Assembly: GCF_008121495.1 (NCBI RefSeq)
Contig: NZ_CP043051.1
Location: 1,591,501-1,655,500 of the forward strand
Reading direction: 5' to 3'
Length of the DNA stretch: 64,000 nt
Source of the DNA: Mediterraneibacter gnavus ATCC 29149
GTDB lineage: Bacteria; Bacillota; Clostridia; Lachnospirales; Lachnospiraceae
The stretch's first letter is position 1. Each line of letters opens with the position of its first letter. Below the pieces are notes generated by a model, which was not told where the DNA came from, did not search any database, and saw only the letters and a list, made by a program, of their open reading frames with translations. Of this stretch, positions 1-8,325 are shown piece by piece. A program made the translations under genes and the position numbers.

Positions 1-516
1 TTATCAAAAGAATTGACTCAAAATTATGGAAAGGGCTTTGATTATAGTTCATTGTATAAGTTTGTCCGTTTTTATAAAGAGTTTCCGGAGATTTTGGACT
101 CAGTGAATCCAAAATCTTTGTCAATGTTATCTTGGACTCATTACCGTGTACTTTTGCAGGTTGAAGATAAAAAAGCTCGTGACTGGTATGAGAAAGAAGC
201 CGCAGAACAAACTTGGAGTGTCCGCACATTACAGAGAAACATTTCTTCTCAGTATTATTATCGTATGCTCAAGACACAGAAAAAAGAGCTTGTAGAAAGT
301 GAAATGAAGGAGCTGACAGCATCGTATCAAAATGATAAGTTGGAATTTATCAAAAATCCGGTAGTTGCAGAGTTCTTAGGGTTTTCTCAGAATACAGATT
401 TTACAGAGAGTGACCTTGAGAAAAGCATTCTTTCTAATTTGCAGAAATTCTTGATGGAGCTTGGAAAGCATCTCGTGTTCCACAACAAACTTAATCATGT
501 AATCATCAATCAATAG
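1..516 (+). pseudogene. DUF1016 (YhcG-like) protein, C-terminal nuclease domain lost
   Basis: The reading frame is already open at the window edge (residues LSKELTQNYGKGF), so the true start lies to the left. The visible 170 or so residues match the DUF1016 N-terminal helical domain by motifs such as GKGFDYSSLYKFVRFYKEFPEI, WTHYRVLLQV and WYEKEAAEQTWSVRTLQRNIS. Intact family members continue after the ..FLMELGKG step into a PDDEXK nuclease domain. Here the frame runs into an unrelated 15-residue tail and stops. I infer a truncated, probably nuclease-dead remnant; family members are often linked to restriction or mobile loci. Confidence 0.7.
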
Positions 517-915
517 TTTGTGATTAAAAAACTGCATACTTTGAGGTACTTGTCAAGTGCTATTAAAAAATTTTAGTTACTGGTAGAAAACAAAAATTCA
601 GACATAAGATCTGAATTCTTGTTAAGTAAATGACATTGGTTATAAATTGTCGAAGAACTCTGTTTAATGCGAGAAATTTTTAATATTATTCAGAAGATGG
701 ACTTCTTTCAGGAAAATGGCAGCGGCAACCGTTCAGGGAGCCGGGGAAGAAGGAATTGTTTGTTCCCTGAAATATTTTGCATTAATGAAAGAGAATCTTC
801 AGGAAGAAATCGGAGAAAAAATGTACGATATATCTTCCTCCTAGGATATCCTGGATGTAATATCGAATGAAGTGATATTTGGTTTTTCCAAAAAGATAAG
901 GAAGGTAAAAATACA
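517..915. other. Gene-poor gap with possible remnant coding
   Basis: No convincing gene. A weak inverted repeat (AATTCAGA at 595-602 with TCTGAATT at 610-617) could act as a terminator for the truncated gene to the left. Around 700-840 one frame reads like the tail of a protein (KMAAATVQGAGEEGIVCSL and onward, stopping at about 842). I cannot name it, and the 67-codon frame starting at 667 has a poor composition. Likely degraded sequence. Confidence 0.3.
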
Positions 916-1890
916 ATGAGTGAATATATAACTACATATACAGGAAAACACTTTAACCCAACACAGCCGAATCCGGATCTGATCAGCATACAGGATATTG
1001 CACATGCCCTTTCTCTGATCTGCAGGGGAAATGGTCATGTACAGACCTTCTGGTCAGTAGGGCAGCATTGTATTTGTTGTGCAAAGGAAGCCGCAGCAAG
1101 AGGACTGTCGGACCGTATGGTACTTGCCTGTCTGCTTCATGATGCCAGTGAGTGTTATATGTCGGATGTGCCGACCCCCTTTAAGAAGGAATTGCCAGAG
1201 TATCAGGAACAGGAAGAACATCTGCTTCGTATGATCTATGAAAAGTTTCTTGGTTCCACTCTGACGTCCGGGGAGCAGGCACAATTAAAAGAAATCGATC
1301 ATGCGATGCTCTTGTATGATCTTGAAAATCTGTTGGGAGAAGTGCAATATGGAGAAATCCCGGATTTGCATATTGATCTGGATTATACAGTCCGGTCTTT
1401 TACTGAAGTAGAAGATGAATATCTGATGCTTTTTGCAAAGTATTCTGGTACAGCTGCATCAAAGGCAGTTTATCTGGAAGATATTGCAGATGCATTTGAA
1501 GAGTGTATGGACGGATGGGCACAATTTTTGGATACACGAACAGGTGAAATTGTTGCTTTGTCGGAAGATCCGTACATGGCCTGTGAAGAAGATCAGGAGC
1601 TCTGGGAAGAAATTGATGAGACGGATGATTATGTCAGATTGCCGAATCAGTATGAACTTCATGAGAAAAGTATCATGGAGAAGTTTGCGTATGAGAGTGG
1701 GAATAAAAGAGTTTCTGAAGTACTGTTTGATGCTCTTAGAAGAAGGCATCCGTACAGGTGTTTTAAAGATAAAATAAATGATCTGGGAATCAGCCAGATT
1801 TATTATGACTACAGAAATCGGACCTATATCAATATAGCAGAAGGATGGTGTCGGAACCATCATGTACCATATAGAAGAAAAGAAGATTAG
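916..1890 (+). CDS. HD-domain phosphohydrolase fused to a UPF0158-like domain
   Basis: 324 residues. The N-terminal half (about 1-185) is a YfbR-type HD phosphohydrolase: His51 in WSVGQHC, the His75-Asp76 pair in LLHDASE, and a later IDHAMLLYD segment that could supply the last metal ligand. Related enzymes are metal-dependent 5'-nucleotidases or dNTP phosphohydrolases of the cytosol. From about residue 190 (YLEDIADAFEECMDGWAQFLDTRTGEIV) the sequence resembles the UPF0158 family, which has no known biochemical role. The two are normally separate proteins, so this is a fusion. It stands alone between two decayed genes. HD assignment is firm; substrate is unknown. Confidence 0.75.
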   Translation: MSEYITTYTGKHFNPTQPNPDLISIQDIAHALSLICRGNGHVQTFWSVGQHCICCAKEAAARGLSDRMVLACLLHDASECYMSDVPTPFKKELPEYQEQEEHLLRMIYEKFLGSTLTSGEQAQLKEIDHAMLLYDLENLLGEVQYGEIPDLHIDLDYTVRSFTEVEDEYLMLFAKYSGTAASKAVYLEDIADAFEECMDGWAQFLDTRTGEIVALSEDPYMACEEDQELWEEIDETDDYVRLPNQYELHEKSIMEKFAYESGNKRVSEVLFDALRRRHPYRCFKDKINDLGISQIYYDYRNRTYINIAEGWCRNHHVPYRRKED

Positions 1891-1972
1891 GCGCTGTTTT
1901 GAAAATAGGTTTGATTGTCCAAACTATTAGAAGAAATAGAGTGAATTATAAATTATGAAGCGAGGTGGCAAT

Positions 1973-2775
1973 ATGGATAAAGATCCGTTTGAGGAATATT
2001 TGAAAGAGTCCGAACCTGATAAAGCCAGCAAAGGTTACGCTTGGAGTACGGCAATCGGACTTCAGGCTGTTGACGGACTGAAACCATCTAAATATTTGAT
2101 TGATATTGCTATTCGTAATATTGAAGGAAAAATTACGATAAAAGAAGTACAGAATCTTATTCGCCAAATAAGTAGATCTCTATTCACCGCAAACTCTTTC
2201 GGGGTATTTACAACCACGCCGGAAAGATAAGAGATTATAATATTACGAAAAAGGAATGGGTGCTTGATGGGGCAACCGTTATGTACGGCAGCGCTTCTGA
2301 ACTGAGAGCTACCCTTGAATATGATTTTTCGCAGGAGAAAGATTTTAGCTACAGGGGATTGTCAATGGATGAGATAATCCACCATCTTGCAGTTTTTATT
2401 TCAAGACTGTGGCAAATCCATATTTTTGGAGAGGGAAATACGAGAACAACAGCGGTGTTTTTCATCAAGTATCTGAGAACACTTGGTTTTTCTGCAACGA
2501 ATGATATTTTTGCGGATCATGCTTGGTATTTCAGGAATGCACTTGTCCGAGCGAATTATACGAACTTGCAAAAGAATATCCACGAAACGACAGTTCATAT
2601 CCACCGACTTTTTGAAAAGTTTGGTTTTGATGAGGTATTTGGAAGAAGCGCTGTCATGGAACTGCTTCAATTGAAAAGCTCAGGAGCTTCCAAACTCATT
2701 TCCAACTTGGTGCAGTCGGATATTATTGAGCCTGTGTCAGGTCACGGAAAAGGAAAATATAAATTCAGAAAATAA
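1973..2775 (+). pseudogene. Fic family protein, frameshifted
   Basis: Start chosen at 1973 behind GAGGTGG. The first frame runs to 2230; the continuation lies in a different frame (NHAGKIRDYNITKKEWVLDGATVMYGSASELRATLEYDF) and ends at 2775. The junction at about 2170-2210 has a frameshift and seems to lack residues found in intact homologues. The second part has a full Fic motif HIFGEGNTRT (about 2419-2448) and a C-terminal winged-helix-like segment (ELLQLKSSGASKLISNLVQSDIIEP). Fic enzymes transfer AMP or other groups to hydroxyl side chains of target proteins. Because the two halves are out of frame the gene is probably dead, unless the second half is translated on its own from about 2260. 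Confidence 0.7.
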
Positions 2776-2797
2776 TTTAAAGGAATTTATACCTATG

Positions 2798-2850
2798 AAA
2801 AATCCGTGTAAATATCGCAGGACAGTGTGGATGTTTACACGGATTTTTTT
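2798..2850. terminator. Bidirectional rho-independent terminator
   Basis: A 12-13 bp stem (AAATCCGTGTAAA with TTTACACGGATTT) is flanked by T-runs on both strands. It lies between the Fic pseudogene on the plus strand and the amylase gene on the minus strand, so it can serve both convergent transcripts. Confidence 0.85.
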
Positions 2851-2866
2851 AATCTTAAAAATTTTA

Positions 2867-4192
2867 TCAGGAAATCTCTTTGAGATACTGTACGCTGTAA
2901 GCCGGAAGATCCAGAGAGCCATTCAGCGTCTGTGAGATATTCCCAGAACCGCTTTTCAGCAGATCGGTGAATGTTCCGAGCAATTCTCCGTGATGGATCG
3001 TGAAATCGCTCTCAGACGCGTTGATGGCGATCAGAATCCGTTCCTGCCCTGTACGGCGTTCAAAGACAAGCTGATGGTTTGTGATTGAGATATTGCGGTA
3101 TCCTCCATTGCAGAGGGCATCACTGTTTTGCCGAAGTGTGATCAGTCGGTGGATGAAATCAGTCAGTGCATTCGGTTTTGGCGCCTCAAAGCATGGACGA
3201 AGCGCATAGTCATTGTCCGGAGTCTTGATACCTTCTTCGCCCCATTCGCTTCCATAATAAATACAGGAAATTCCCGGCATACCGAATAAAATACCGTAAG
3301 CCAGAGGCAGGTGTGCAGGGGTTGTCAGGATGCTGGTAATCCGTGTGACATCGTGATTATCCACAAAACTCATCAGATGCTTTCCACGGTAGATACACCA
3401 TTGTTCCGGTCCGTACTGACGATTCAGGGAGTGTGCGATCTCGAACAGATTCATGCTGTTCAGGCTGGAATAGATTCCCTTGTAGCATTCGTAATTGGTA
3501 CAGCTGTGCAGCATCTCATCATTTACAATCAGATTATAATCACCGAATAGTACTTCACCGATCAGAACAAATCCAGGCTTTTGTTCTTCGCAAAATGAGC
3601 GGAGTCTCCGCATAAAGTTATGGTCCAGACTGTATGCCACATCCAGGCGAAGTCCGTCAATATCAAATGTTTCGATCCAGAAGCGGACACAGTCTAATAA
3701 GTAGTCTGTGACTGCAGGATTTTGTAGATTCAGTTTGACCAGTTCGAAATGTCCTTCCCATCCCTCATACCAGAATCCGTCCTGATAACAACTGTCACCG
3801 TCAAAATTGATGTAGAACCAGTCTTTACAAGGAGAATCCCACTTCTTTTCCTGAACGTCCTGAAATGCCCAGAAACCGCGTCCAACGTGGTTGAAAACTC
3901 CGTCCAGCACGATTTTGATATGATGCTTATGCAGATCGTCACAGACATCCTGAAAATCTTCATTGGTTCCAAGGCGGCAGTCCACCTTTTTAAAGTCTCT
4001 GGTATCATAACCGTGATTGTCAGATTCGAAAATCGGATTTAAGAGAACAGAACCGATCTGCAGATTCTCCAGATAACTGCTCCAGTCTTTCAATTTCAGA
4101 ATACGCGGAACGCAGATGCCATCGTTGTGAGTCGGGGCACCGCAGAATCCAATCGGGTAAATTTGATAAAATGTTTCGTTGTAAGCCCACAT
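2867..4192 (-). CDS. GH13 alpha-amylase family enzyme, cytosolic
   Basis: 441 residues with no signal peptide, so it should act on imported oligosaccharides. The (beta/alpha)8 barrel motifs of GH13 are visible: VLDGVFNHVG (region I, about 95-104), GLRLDVAYS with nucleophile Asp184, LIGEVL with acid/base Glu213, and SFVDNHD with Asp278. The family acts on alpha-1,4 or alpha-1,6 glucan bonds; the compact size and lack of extra N-terminal domains resemble intracellular maltodextrin hydrolases or neopullulanase-like enzymes. A TATAAT-like -10 on the minus strand lies at about 4227-4232. No sugar transporter is adjacent. Family assignment is firm, exact specificity is not. Confidence 0.9.
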   Translation of the reverse strand: MWAYNETFYQIYPIGFCGAPTHNDGICVPRILKLKDWSSYLENLQIGSVLLNPIFESDNHGYDTRDFKKVDCRLGTNEDFQDVCDDLHKHHIKIVLDGVFNHVGRGFWAFQDVQEKKWDSPCKDWFYINFDGDSCYQDGFWYEGWEGHFELVKLNLQNPAVTDYLLDCVRFWIETFDIDGLRLDVAYSLDHNFMRRLRSFCEEQKPGFVLIGEVLFGDYNLIVNDEMLHSCTNYECYKGIYSSLNSMNLFEIAHSLNRQYGPEQWCIYRGKHLMSFVDNHDVTRITSILTTPAHLPLAYGILFGMPGISCIYYGSEWGEEGIKTPDNDYALRPCFEAPKPNALTDFIHRLITLRQNSDALCNGGYRNISITNHQLVFERRTGQERILIAINASESDFTIHHGELLGTFTDLLKSGSGNISQTLNGSLDLPAYSVQYLKEIS

Positions 4193-4304
4193 AATAAGTA
4201 CCTCTGCTTTCTTATAGAATATGGATATTATAGCGTATTTTCGGGCTTTCGCAAAGGTTGGAGAAGGTGCGAAAAAATTTTTTTGAAAAATTTGAAATTT
4301 GTTG

Positions 4305-4333
4305 TTGACAATTGGTATACCCTTATGTATAAT
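4305..4333 (+). promoter_or_regulatory. Consensus sigma-A promoter of the tRNA array
   Basis: TTGACA (4305-4310), 17-bp spacer, TATAAT (4328-4333): a perfect -35/-10 pair 40 bp upstream of the first tRNA. The strength fits stable-RNA expression. Confidence 0.9.
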
Positions 4334-4373
4334 AGCTATTGTGTCACGGAGAAAACGACACGAAAGCGAATAA

Positions 4374-4448
4374 CGGGGTGTGGCTCAGCTTGGCTAGAGC
4401 GCCTGGTTTGGGACCAGGAGGTCGCAGGTTCGAATCCTGTCACCCCGA
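4374..4448 (+). tRNA. tRNA-Pro (TGG)
   Basis: Cloverleaf is complete: acceptor CGGGGTG/CACCCCG, anticodon loop TTTGGGA, T-arm GGTTCGAATCC. First gene of a seven-tRNA array. CCA is not encoded. Confidence 0.95.
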
Positions 4449-4452
4449 CTTC

Positions 4453-4523
4453 GCGGGTGTAGTTCAATGGTAGAACACCAGCCTTCCAAGCTGGATACGT
4501 GGGTTCGATTCCCATCACCCGCT
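4453..4523 (+). tRNA. tRNA-Gly (TCC)
   Basis: Acceptor GCGGGTG/CACCCGC, anticodon stem CCAGC/GCTGG with loop CTTCCAA, T-loop TTCGATT. Four bases after tRNA-Pro, so co-transcribed. Confidence 0.95.
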
Positions 4524-4574
4524 TTCTTACAGAGTAATCTGTAAGGAGCCTATAAACGGGGATAAAGTTTATAC

Positions 4575-4648
4575 GAGTCTGTAGCTCAGCTGGATAGAGC
4601 AACGGCCTTCTAAGCCGTAGGTCGAGGGTTCGAATCCCCCCAGGCTCG
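4575..4648 (+). tRNA. tRNA-Arg (TCT)
   Basis: Acceptor GAGTCTG/CAGGCTC with one G-T pair, anticodon stem ACGGC/GCCGT and loop CTTCTAA. Confidence 0.95.
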
Positions 4649-4652
4649 GTAT

Positions 4653-4727
4653 GGTGGGTATGGTGCAGTTGGTTAGCGCGCCAGATTGTGGTTCTGGATA
4701 TCATGGGTTCGAGTCCCATTACCCACC
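4653..4727 (+). tRNA. tRNA-His (GTG)
   Basis: Acceptor GTGGGTA/TACCCAC plus the extra G at position -1 opposite C73 that marks tRNA-His; anticodon stem CCAGA/TCTGG, loop TTGTGGT. Confidence 0.95.
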
Positions 4728-4780
4728 CTTTTCTTTTATAAGAAGCACTAGTTAAGCAGTGTCATAGTTGAGTTTACTAA

Positions 4781-4852
4781 TGGGCTATCGCCAAGCGGTA
4801 AGGCACAGGACTTTGACTCCTGCATTCGCTGGTTCGAATCCAGCTAGCCCAG
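4781..4852 (+). tRNA. tRNA-Gln (TTG)
   Basis: Acceptor TGGGCTA/TAGCCCA, anticodon stem CAGGA/TCCTG, loop CTTTGAC. Confidence 0.95.
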
Positions 4853-4886
4853 TTTACCTGGATTAGCGGGTATTATAAGAAAATAA

Positions 4887-4959
4887 GGGCGTGTAGCTCA
4901 GTTGGTAGAGCACTTGACTTTTAATCAAGTTGTCCGGGGTTCGAATCCCCGCACGCTCA
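4887..4959 (+). tRNA. tRNA-Lys (TTT)
   Basis: Acceptor GGGCGTG/CACGCTC, anticodon stem CTTGA/TCAAG around TTTTAA. The other lysine isoacceptor (CTT) is at 30047. Confidence 0.95.
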
Positions 4960-5008
4960 TTGTAGAACAAGCAGTTTTGCTTGTTTTATTTTTTCCAAAA
5001 TTGTATAT

Positions 5009-5089
5009 GCGGATGTGGCGGAATTGGCAGACGCGCTGGTTTTAGGGTCCAGTGGGCATCCCGTGCAGGTTCAAGTCCTGTCATCCGCA
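5009..5089 (+). tRNA. tRNA-Leu (TAG)
   Basis: Acceptor GCGGATG/CATCCGC, D-loop of class II type, anticodon loop TTTAGGG and a variable arm typical of leucine tRNAs. Last gene of the array. Confidence 0.93.
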
Positions 5090-5099
5090 GACTACGAAG

Positions 5100-5124
5100 A
5101 AGCCTTGATTTTCAGGGCTTTTTT
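5100..5124 (+). terminator. Terminator of the tRNA array
   Basis: Stem AAGCCTTGA/TCAGGGCTT followed by six T, immediately after tRNA-Leu. Confidence 0.8.
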
Positions 5125-5213
5125 GCATGTCTGGGAAGAGTTTTGTTAAGTATTTCAGAACTCTGTTTTTGGTTACACTTGATTACACTTTCTGATGACA
5201 ATGCATTTCAGTA

Positions 5214-5245
5214 GAAAAAAGAGAGCGAATGCCGCTCTCTTTTTG
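5214..5245. terminator. Bidirectional terminator next to the PPi-phosphofructokinase
   Basis: A GAGAGCG/CGCTCTC stem with A-run on one side and T-run on the other, just past the stop codon of the minus-strand phosphofructokinase gene. Confidence 0.85.
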
Positions 5246-5254
5246 TTTCAATAG

Positions 5255-6478
5255 CTACTTTCTATAAGCAAATTTAGGAACGCCGTCTTCTGTGGGAACG
5301 GTTACTTCTCCCTGGATCAGCGGACGAGCATACCGGATAAAATCTTCTGTCACGTCAGAACCATCTGCAGTGATCCATGTAGCAGGGACGCATTTTTCCT
5401 GATTACAGATGACGTTGACGTCTTTTAAAACATAATCAATCTGATAGTCATCTCCGTCCAGACGTTCAAAAGCAACCATCTTTCCGCTGGCTCCGTTTAA
5501 AGCAGCTTTTACTCCGTAAGCTCCAGAAGCAATGGCTTCTTTCTGGTCTGTTTTGGAAAGCATGGAAGAAGAGCATCTCTGGCAGACATTGAGTTCTACA
5601 GAACGTACTTTGACGCCAAGGCGTTCTTTCACCAGATTTTCCAGATATTTTCCGGAACCTGTGAGCATTTTGTGGCCGAATGTATCTGTTCCGACATCAT
5701 TGGAATATTCGCAGATGAATGTACCGGTGTTGTCGTGGATTCCCTCGGAAATACATACTACCAGGTTTGGTGTAGTCTCCAGAGACGTACGGACTTTCTC
5801 AATAAAAGCATCCTGGTCAAAGTCTGTTTCCGGAAGGTAGATCAGAACCGGGTTGTCGTGTTCGAACTTTCTGGCCAGTGCGCTGGCAGCAGTGAGCCAT
5901 CCGGCATGGCGTCCCATAATCTCAACAATGGTAACGGATTTTTTGTTGTCATAAACGGATGCGTCGATAGCAATCTCCCGCACAGTAGAAGCGACGTATT
6001 TTGCGGCACTTCCAAATCCCGGTGTGTGATCTGTCTCGACAAGGTCATTATCAATTGTTTTTGGAATTCCGATCACACGGATGTCGCTGCTGATCTTTTC
6101 GGCATAGCGGGAAAGCTTGCTGACAGTATCCATGGAATCATTGCCTCCGATGTAGAAGAAATATCCGATGTTGTATGCTTCGAAGCGTGCAAAAAGCTGT
6201 GGATAAACCGGATCGTTGAGATCTTCCGGAAGCTTGTATCGGCAGGAGCCAAGATATGAGCCGGGTGTGGTCCGGATCAGTTCCAGTTCTTTTGATTCTT
6301 CCAGTGGCGCCATGTCCATGACCTGATCATTTAAAAATCCTTCAATTCCATTTATCATCCCATAAACAGTGCCAATCTCGTCTTCGCGGTTTAATGCTTC
6401 GTATACAGTCCCGTAAAGGCTTGCATTGATAACGGCAGTCGGTCCGCCAGATTGTCCTACAACTGCATTTTTTTTCAT
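5255..6478 (-). CDS. pfp: Pyrophosphate-dependent 6-phosphofructokinase
   Basis: 407 residues. Catalyses fructose-6-phosphate + PPi to fructose-1,6-bisphosphate + Pi, a reversible glycolytic step in the cytosol. Group motifs: GQSGGPTAVINAS at 8-20, GGNDSMDT at 111-118 and PKTIDNDL at 139-146. Lys140 before TIDND, where ATP-dependent bacterial enzymes have Gly, is the known marker of PPi use. MGRHAGWL further on is the substrate-binding loop. A single-gene unit: start behind GGAGG, own terminator downstream. PPi use is inferred from the motif, not shown. Confidence 0.93.
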   Translation of the reverse strand: MKKNAVVGQSGGPTAVINASLYGTVYEALNREDEIGTVYGMINGIEGFLNDQVMDMAPLEESKELELIRTTPGSYLGSCRYKLPEDLNDPVYPQLFARFEAYNIGYFFYIGGNDSMDTVSKLSRYAEKISSDIRVIGIPKTIDNDLVETDHTPGFGSAAKYVASTVREIAIDASVYDNKKSVTIVEIMGRHAGWLTAASALARKFEHDNPVLIYLPETDFDQDAFIEKVRTSLETTPNLVVCISEGIHDNTGTFICEYSNDVGTDTFGHKMLTGSGKYLENLVKERLGVKVRSVELNVCQRCSSSMLSKTDQKEAIASGAYGVKAALNGASGKMVAFERLDGDDYQIDYVLKDVNVICNQEKCVPATWITADGSDVTEDFIRYARPLIQGEVTVPTEDGVPKFAYRK

Positions 6479-6619
6479 AGTGTTCCTCCAATTTATCTTT
6501 TATAAAAATAAGTGTTCTCCCTAATACTATAAAGGAAGGAGTGGTATTTTACAATAAAATGGTTGGAAAAATAATAAAAGTACAGTATAATTGCTATATT
6601 GAAGAAAAGGAGTGTAGAC

Positions 6620-7636
6620 ATGAAATATATATCTTTTGCAATTCCATGCTATAATTCAGAGGCATATATGGAAAAAGCAATTCAGTCGATCCTGCCCGGA
6701 GGAGAAGATGTGGAGATTATTGTAGTTAATGACGGATCCTCAGACGGGACAAGCGAGGTTGCAAAAAAATACGAGGAAAAATATCCGGGGATCGTCAAAG
6801 CGGTAGACAAGGAAAACGGCGGTCACGGGGATGCGGTCAATACAGGTCTGGCGCATGCCACAGGTGTCTATTTTAAAGTAGTGGACAGTGATGACTGGGT
6901 AGATGAAGAGGCTCTGCTGAAGATATTGAGTGCAGTGAAGGGATTTGTGGATGCAGATTCTAAAGTAGACATGTTGATTTCTAATTATGTGTATGAGAAA
7001 GTTGGGATGACACATAAAAAAGTCATTCATTACCGCAATGTACTTCCGCAGAATCAGGTGTTCCGCTGGGATGATATCGGAAGCTTCCATCTGGACCAGT
7101 ATATTCTCATGCATTCCGTGATCTACCGGACCGAGATGTTGAGACTCTGTCAGCTGAAGCTGCCGAAGCACACGTTTTACGTGGATAATATCTATGTATA
7201 TTACCCGCTTCCTCATGTTCGGACATTATACTATATGGATGTGGACTTCTATCGCTATTTTATCGGACGAGAGGATCAGTCTGTGAATGAGAAAGTGATG
7301 ATCAGCCGCATCGATCAGCAGATTTATGTAACAAAATCTATGATCTCTATGTATGAATTACGTATGGTAGAGAGTAAAAAGCTCAGAAAATATATGATCA
7401 ATTATCTTGCTATTATGATGACAGTATCTTCGATTTTATGTATTCGTTCCAAGGTGAATGAGAATCTGAAGAAAAAGAAAGAGCTGTGGGTATATCTGAA
7501 GAAAAAAGATTATCGGACATATGTGAAGATCCGATATGGAATTCTCGGTCAGACCATGAACCTTCCGGGAAAATCAGGAAGAAAAGTTTCTTCTATGGCA
7601 TACAGTGTGGCGAGAAGACTGATCGGATTTAACTGA
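6620..7636 (+). CDS. Family 2 glycosyltransferase
   Basis: 338 residues from the ATG at 6620, chosen because AAAAGGAG lies 8 bases upstream; an upstream TTG has no such site. GT-A fold signatures: ISFAIPCYNSE at the N-terminus, VVNDGSSDGTSE (nucleotide-sugar binding), GGHGDAVNTGL, and a VDSDDW metal site. The C-terminal 100 residues are basic and helical, with no obvious membrane segment. The sugar donor and acceptor cannot be told; such proteins often act in wall polysaccharide or glycolipid synthesis. It stands alone between pfp and rubrerythrin. Confidence 0.85.
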   Translation: MKYISFAIPCYNSEAYMEKAIQSILPGGEDVEIIVVNDGSSDGTSEVAKKYEEKYPGIVKAVDKENGGHGDAVNTGLAHATGVYFKVVDSDDWVDEEALLKILSAVKGFVDADSKVDMLISNYVYEKVGMTHKKVIHYRNVLPQNQVFRWDDIGSFHLDQYILMHSVIYRTEMLRLCQLKLPKHTFYVDNIYVYYPLPHVRTLYYMDVDFYRYFIGREDQSVNEKVMISRIDQQIYVTKSMISMYELRMVESKKLRKYMINYLAIMMTVSSILCIRSKVNENLKKKKELWVYLKKKDYRTYVKIRYGILGQTMNLPGKSGRKVSSMAYSVARRLIGFN

Positions 7637-7719
7637 TTTCGTAAAATTTAAGAAGCAGAAGCATATTTTGCCAGTTATGATACATACTACTTTTATGAAA
7701 CGAAAAAGGAGTGTGTATC

Positions 7720-8325
7720 ATGACTGGTAATTTTTTTGAAAGCGAGACAAAGGAAAATCTGATGCGGGCGTTTGCCGGGGAGAGTCAGGCGAGAAACCGA
7801 TATACGATTGCAGCAGAAAAAGCCCGTGAGAAGGGGATGTATACCATTGCGGACGTGTTTTTGTATACAGCAGATCAGGAGCGGGCACATGCAGAGCGGT
7901 TTTATGAGCTGCTGAAAGAGTTTACAGGGAGCACGATCCAGATTGACGGGACCTATCCGGTGGATCAGCAGGATACATTAGAAGAGCTTCTTAGAGCAGC
8001 GGAGCATAATGAAAAGGAAGAATTTGAAGATGTGTATCCTGCGTTTGGAAGTACGGCAAAGGCAGAAGGTTTTTTTGAGGCGGCGTCTACATTCTTCCAG
8101 ATTGCAGAAATTGAGCATACCCATCAGGAGCGATTTCAGAAAATCGCAGAAATGCTGGAAAACGGCACCTATTACAGCCGGGAAGAACAAGGACGGTGGA
8201 TCTGTACAAACTGCGGTTATATCCATGACGGGAAGCAGGCACCATCTGTATGTCCGGTGTGCCGTCACGAGAAGGGATATTTTCTTCCATATGAATATGC
8301 ACCTTATAAAGGAGCCGGGAAATAG
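7720..8325 (+). CDS. rbr: Rubrerythrin
   Basis: 201 residues from the ATG at 7720, preceded by AAAGGAG. An N-terminal ferritin-like di-iron domain (ENLMRAFAGESQARNRY, later DQERAHAERFYELL and EIEHTHQERFQKI) is followed by a C-terminal rubredoxin knuckle (CTNCGYIHDG .. CPVCRHEKGYF). It reduces hydrogen peroxide to water with electrons from rubredoxin or NAD(P)H reductases and protects anaerobes from air. It ends one base before the protease start, so the two genes may share a transcript, though their functions look unrelated. Confidence 0.95.
   Translation: MTGNFFESETKENLMRAFAGESQARNRYTIAAEKAREKGMYTIADVFLYTADQERAHAERFYELLKEFTGSTIQIDGTYPVDQQDTLEELLRAAEHNEKEEFEDVYPAFGSTAKAEGFFEAASTFFQIAEIEHTHQERFQKIAEMLENGTYYSREEQGRWICTNCGYIHDGKQAPSVCPVCRHEKGYFLPYEYAPYKGAGK

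Noticed and set aside
667..870. 67-codon frame at the left end
   Set aside because: Gly/Arg/Asn-rich and without homology I can name; another frame there looks more protein-like but has no start. Treated as degraded sequence.
4127..4719. Open frames over the tRNA array on both strands
   Set aside because: They translate tRNA sequences (for example the GFEPATSW-type peptides made by reversed tRNA genes), a well-known false annotation.
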